From: Stramonita haemastoma
Taxonomy: Eukaryota; Mollusca; Gastropoda; Neogastropoda; Muricidae
Assembly: GCA_030674155.1 (NCBI GenBank)
Contig: CM060318.1
Coordinates: 68,319,697 to 68,383,696, forward strand
Direction of reading: 5' to 3'
DNA: 64,000 nt
Below the pieces are notes generated by a model. The model made no database searches and was not told where the DNA came from. It was given only the letters and a program-made list of their open reading frames with translations. Positions 60,208-64,000 of this stretch are shown here, one piece after another (position 1 is the first letter of the stretch; each line of letters opens with the position of its first letter). The translations under genes and the position numbers were made by a program.

Positions 60208-61852
60208 TTTCCGTCTTTTTTTGCCGAGTGGTTATAAACATACATTTTGTCTTATTAGAATTAAGAGACATATGATTGAGTTCTGTCCATTCGATAAGTT
60301 TATTGATATCTGCCTGCATGTCATTCACAAGCTGGTTTGGATCATCGTTGTTACAATGAATTGATGTATCATCAGCAAACATTTGACATGAACAATGGAT
60401 ATGCAGAGGTAGGTCGTTAATATAAATAGAGAAAAGAAGTGGCCCTAGTATTGATCCCTGTGGTATTCCATATTTCACGGGTAATAAGGTTGATCTCCTA
60501 GGACCGATTTCAACAAGCTGATGGCGATTAGTGAGAAATGAGTCTAAAAATGATAATGCTTGGTTGGAGATTTTATAGCATTTTAATTTTTTGATGAGGA
60601 GAGAGTGGCTAATAACATCAAAGGCTTTAGCAAAGTCTAGAAAAATGACTCCAGTGATTTCATTGTTATTGATATTCAAAAGACAATGCTCAATTAGTTG
60701 TATTAAGGCTGTATGGCAAGAATGGTTTTCACGAAAGCCTGACTGGTTTTCATTAATTAGATCGTATATTTTAAAGTGAGAATGTAAGTGGAAATGTATA
60801 TGTTTTTCTAATGGTTTAGATAGGACTGACAGTATGGATATTGGTCTATAGTTCGAGGGATTGGTAGGGTCTCCTGATTTGTGTAAGGGTATTACTTTTG
60901 CTCGTTTAAATTTCAATGGGAAATAATTTTTGTCAATACACAAGTTAAATATGTATGTTAGGGTATCGGATATAGCATATGCACTGATTTTTAATATTTT
61001 ACTATCGATTTTGTCAAGGTCTTTTGATCCTGACTGTTTCAATTTGAGTAAGCTATTAAGCACAGATGTTACTGTTATTGGGGGTATGATAAAATCAGAT
61101 GAGATGCTCTTTGCTGAACAGTATTGTTTTAATTCTTTCAGCTCGTTTGTTTTTGTTTTATCATTAGATATTATAGAGTCAGTAATGTTTGCAAAGTGAG
61201 AATTCAGGTTTTCTGCTGATATTTCTTTTATGACTTTTTGGGTGCTATGTCTTGATTTATTAGTTAAGGTATTAATGGCTTTCCAAATCGCTTTTGGATT
61301 CTGAGCTGAAGACAGCAAGTCTTGAAAGTATTTTGTTTTGGCTTTGCGTTTCATTGAATTGACTTTGTTCCTTTGCTTTTTATATTCATCTTTTTGCTTT
61401 GATTTTAGCAAATAGTCTCTTAGATTCATTTCGTTTTCGATTTCTTTTGTTAACCATGGAGGTTTCATGAAATGTTTTATTCTTTTCTTAATAAATGGAG
61501 CGTGTTTATCATAAGTAGCTATAAATGTCTTTATCCAATAGTCAATAGCATCATCTGGGTTTGTAAGCTGATAGACATAGTCTAAGTTTGAGTTAAGAAT
61601 ATCATTAATGAAGGTATCTTTATCAAAATGTTTAAAAGAGCGGTAGGATATCTCCTTGTGTCCTGATTTGGGTATCTTTATTCCTTTTTTCCGCCATGTA
61701 AAACAAATGGAAGAGTGATCGCTACAGCCTGTCTGCACTGAACATGTTTCTGCTATGTTGGTTTTTGAAGTAGTGTAAATGTGATCAATAAGGGTGCTAG
61801 CATTATTAGAAATGCGAGTTGGACGATCAATTATTTGTTCCAAACCATACAT
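60161..61852 (-). pseudogene. LINE-E ORF2, part 2: endonuclease end and reverse transcriptase
   Basis: An uninterrupted frame of 563 residues. The endonuclease end has DHIYTTSKTNIAETC and GCSDHSSICF. The RT has RAKVIPLHKSGDPTNPSNYR, NENQSGFRENHSCHTAL, GVIFLDFAKAFDVISHSLLI, GIPQGSILGPLLFSIYINDL (about 60413-60470), and FADD at 60379-60368. All catalytic Asp residues are present. An intact copy would reverse-transcribe its own RNA, and probably that of dependent SINEs. Confidence 0.92.
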
Positions 61853-62373
61853 GGCCTAATTAATATTCCACTTTGTTCGGGGACTGTCAGATCTATGTTG
61901 AAATCTCCCATAAGAAAGATTTCTTTGGACTCTAGAATTGCAGCATCCATCATTGAGTTGAATTTATCATACCAGTCAATTGTTTCAGCTGGGTTCCTGT
62001 AGATGAAGCCAAGTATAATCGATTTACAGCGTCTAAACGTGATTTCTACCCACATAGATTCTACATGAAACTGTTCAAGATGTGATAGTCTTTTCCATGA
62101 CAAAGAAGTCGCACAATATAAAAGCAGACCGGTAGATCTGACAGTCACAGGATCAAGTCGTGCAGTATCATAACCTGGGATATACATATCTGAATCTGAA
62201 ATTAAGTTGTTGAGTCTCGATTCTGCTACACAAAATATATGAAAGCTAGTTCCTTTATTGTGTATAATTGATGATATTTCCTCAGTCTTGTTCCTAGCAC
62301 TATTGATATTTAGGTATCCTACACGAAGTCCTTCCTGAGAAGGCCATGTATCTAGAGTAGAAAACATTGACAT
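61831..62373 (-). pseudogene. LINE-E ORF2, part 1: endonuclease N-terminal part
   Basis: A frame of 180 residues. It starts near MSMFSTLDTWPSQEG and has VGYLNINSARNK (Asn/Glu metal site), AESRLNN, FIYRNPAETIDWYD and LMGDFNIDLTVPE. A one-base shift near 61850 leads to part 2. AP-like endonuclease, used to nick target DNA. Confidence 0.9.
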
Positions 62374-62390
62374 TGGATAAATTTAATTGA

Positions 62391-62610
62391 AGCTTGAATA
62401 ACAAAATTTAGATTGATGATGTAGGTTCACACCAAGACTGATGTGGGATAAGGAGTCACAGTATACCTATATAATATGTACGCTGTGTATTAAGATGCTC
62501 TTATACTTTGTTGAATATCAACAATTATTATCATAAACTGATGGCCTTCACATCCATTAAAAGGTGATTGGATTTATCAAACAGAAAAAAAAAAGGTAGC
62601 ACAATATTAT
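62391..62610. other. No gene recognised
   Basis: AT-rich flank of LINE-E. Confidence 0.4.
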
Positions 62611-62611
62611 A

Positions 62612-63300
62612 GCTATAAACCAATCAGTGAAGCACATTCATCAGTCAAAACAACAATCAAGAGAACTAAACAATCAGAAAAATCAATGGGTAAAACAACA
62701 ATTAAGTAGAATAATAAAAGTAGAACAAAAAAGAGAAAAATTTGGGATAGTGACGAAACCACCAGTTAGTAACCAGCAGTCACTAACACACAATCATCAA
62801 TCAAATCAACAATCCAAATACAGGACAAGAAAAGAAAAAAGAAACTTGGTACAGTGATGGAACTAACCACAAATCAGTAAAGCACCATCATCAGTCAACC
62901 AACAATCAAATTTAAAACAAATTGAAAAAAATCAAAAAGGGAAAACTTTGTACAGTATGTAACTAACTACCAGTCAGAAAGGCACGATCACCTGTCAACC
63001 AATGATCAAAATCAAAACCAAAAAAGGAAAACTTTGTACAGTAATGTAGCTAACCAACAATCAAAATGCAGAACAAGAAAAGAAAGGAAAATTCCGTAAT
63101 GTAACTAACCACCAGTTCATAAAGCACACTCATCAGTCTATCAACAGTCAAATTTTAAACAAGGGACAAACTTGGTACACTGATGTAACTATCCACCAGG
63201 CACTAAAACGCAATCATCAATCAACTCAACAATCAAAATGAAGAATAAGAAAGAGGAAACTTGGTAAAGTAATATAACAAGTCAGTAAAAAGAACAAACA
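62612..63300 (+). repeat. Diverged minisatellite, period about 100 bp
   Basis: Six or seven units share the order gta-actaaccaccagtcag, aaagcac-atcatcagtcaa, caacaatcaaa, an A/G-rich stretch, and aacttggtacagt. Units vary in length and sequence. There are no open frames of interest. Confidence 0.8.
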
Positions 63301-63560
63301 AAACAAACAAACAAACAAAAAAAGTAAGAAAAAAAACTATCAGACAATTTAACAATCAAAATACCAGATCAACTGAAATTTGCTTAGTATGCTTTGAAAA
63401 GCATAGAACACAACCCTTTCAACTTGCACTTACAGTAGACTAGCCAAGACAATATCAGTGATGGGAAAAGGTAACCTGCATCCACTGTCAGCATGCCGCA
63501 ACACATACATTCACGTACTTAAAAGTTTCCCGCTTTTTCTCTCCCACTCTCTCTCTTATC
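63301..63560. other. No gene recognised
   Basis: A-rich then mixed sequence leading into CA repeats. Confidence 0.4.
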
Positions 63561-63572
63561 CACACACACACA

Positions 63573-63635
<63 letters not shown>

Positions 63636-63648
63636 ACACACACTCATA
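63561..63648 (+). repeat. (CA)n microsatellite
   Basis: CA tract with two T interruptions. Confidence 0.95.
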
Positions 63649-63714
63649 GGCACAAACATTCTCAAACCCTCGGCTATACAGGCCAATTATGCGTAGTACT
63701 TATGAGTAAGGGGA

Positions 63715-63918
63715 CTATGCATAAAGTTGGCGCTGCGTGTTCATATAAGCCATTAGGTTAGCGAAAATCTGCTCGTAGGGGTTAATAGGAGGGGGCATTG
63801 GTCTATGCCACAAGCCGGCTTGGCCAGTGAGTGCTGTGGTCATTCCTAGATGAGGGGGTTGCCACTGGCTGTGTGCTGACTGACTAGGCTGCGTGGGATG
63901 AGACCTAGGCCTATTCAT
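63715..63918 (-). other. Unassigned Pro/Gln-rich open frame, GC-richer than surroundings
   Basis: A frame of 67 residues, starting MNRPRSHPTQPSQSAHSQWQ and rich in P, Q and H, ends at a stop near 63715. The base composition changes sharply relative to the AT-rich sequence before it. It could be a terminal exon or a transposon gag piece continuing beyond the window. No motif is recognised. Confidence 0.3.
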
Positions 63919-64000
63919 TGGGGGATGGGGTAGGCTAGTGGGTAGTAGACTGGCTCAGTGGTCCACTCAGTTTGCCGTGCTGGGCTCGCACTAGGCCTGA

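Larger units (their letters stand above)
59240..62390 (-). mobile_element. CR1-like LINE-E with almost complete ORF2
   Basis: The best-preserved element of the window, on the minus strand. ORF2 runs from 62373 to 59563 with two frameshifts. The 3' region carries the stem AAGTT/AACTT (59307-59321) and ccctcaataaagatc, then ends in a (TTGAC)n tail of about five units at about 59250-59277. It resembles LINE-A throughout ORF2. No ORF1 is visible to the right of 62390, so the copy is truncated at or near the ORF2 start. Confidence 0.92.

Noticed and set aside
62612..63300. Possible CRISPR-like array
   Set aside because: Units are long, diverged and without uniform spacers, in a eukaryotic transposon-rich context. 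It is a minisatellite.

Overview
This is a eukaryotic, animal-type window. One host gene is split into six exons by long introns, everything else is retroelement debris, and long dinucleotide tracts occur every few kilobases. There is no bacterial-style gene density and there are no operons. The mix fits a lophotrochozoan, most likely a mollusc: CR1-like LINEs with an SGNH-esterase ORF1, RTE-like LINEs, a DIRS-like tyrosine-recombinase element, and tRNA-headed SINEs with short-period 3' tails. That placement is inference; nothing in the window names the species.

The host gene lies on the minus strand from about 52,551 down to 25,359. Its six exons are 52366-52551, 44992-45069, 40540-40698, 37967-38713, 33744-34053 and 25359-25598. 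All exon joins have GT/AG borders, and the phases are compatible once two 1-base losses in exon 4 are allowed. It would encode a type II Golgi-type membrane protein of about 573 residues with two tandem DXD-family (Gly_transf_sug/GT32-like) glycosyltransferase domains. The first domain has lost its DXD (GEG in that place) and the second keeps DFD. Only about 1.7 kb of the 27 kb is coding.

Layout. 0.8-10 kb: a near-complete CR1-like LINE (ORF1 with SGNH esterase, broken ORF2) with an RTE-like LINE nested in its reverse transcriptase. 10-14.6 kb: microsatellites, a 260-bp tandem duplication, a Rex1-like RT scrap and SINE pieces. 14.6-16.6 kb: a CR1-like LINE interrupted by a TA-flanked MITE, a 75-bp retroposon and a SINE. 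17-20 kb: SINEs of two families. 20.3-23.8 kb: a decayed DIRS-like element with a 340-bp insertion. 25.4-52.6 kb: the host gene, whose introns hold LINEs of at least five families, SINEs and microsatellites. 53.5-56.2 kb: head-to-head RTE-like LINE pieces. 57.3-62.4 kb: two more CR1-like LINEs, one with almost intact ORF2. 62.6-63.3 kb: a diverged minisatellite.

A tRNA-headed SINE family (SINE-1, about 20 copies or pieces) ends in a small stem-loop and flanks that closely match the 3' ends of the CR1-like LINEs here. This suggests those LINEs supply its reverse transcription. All family names rest on reading motifs by eye; no database search was run.
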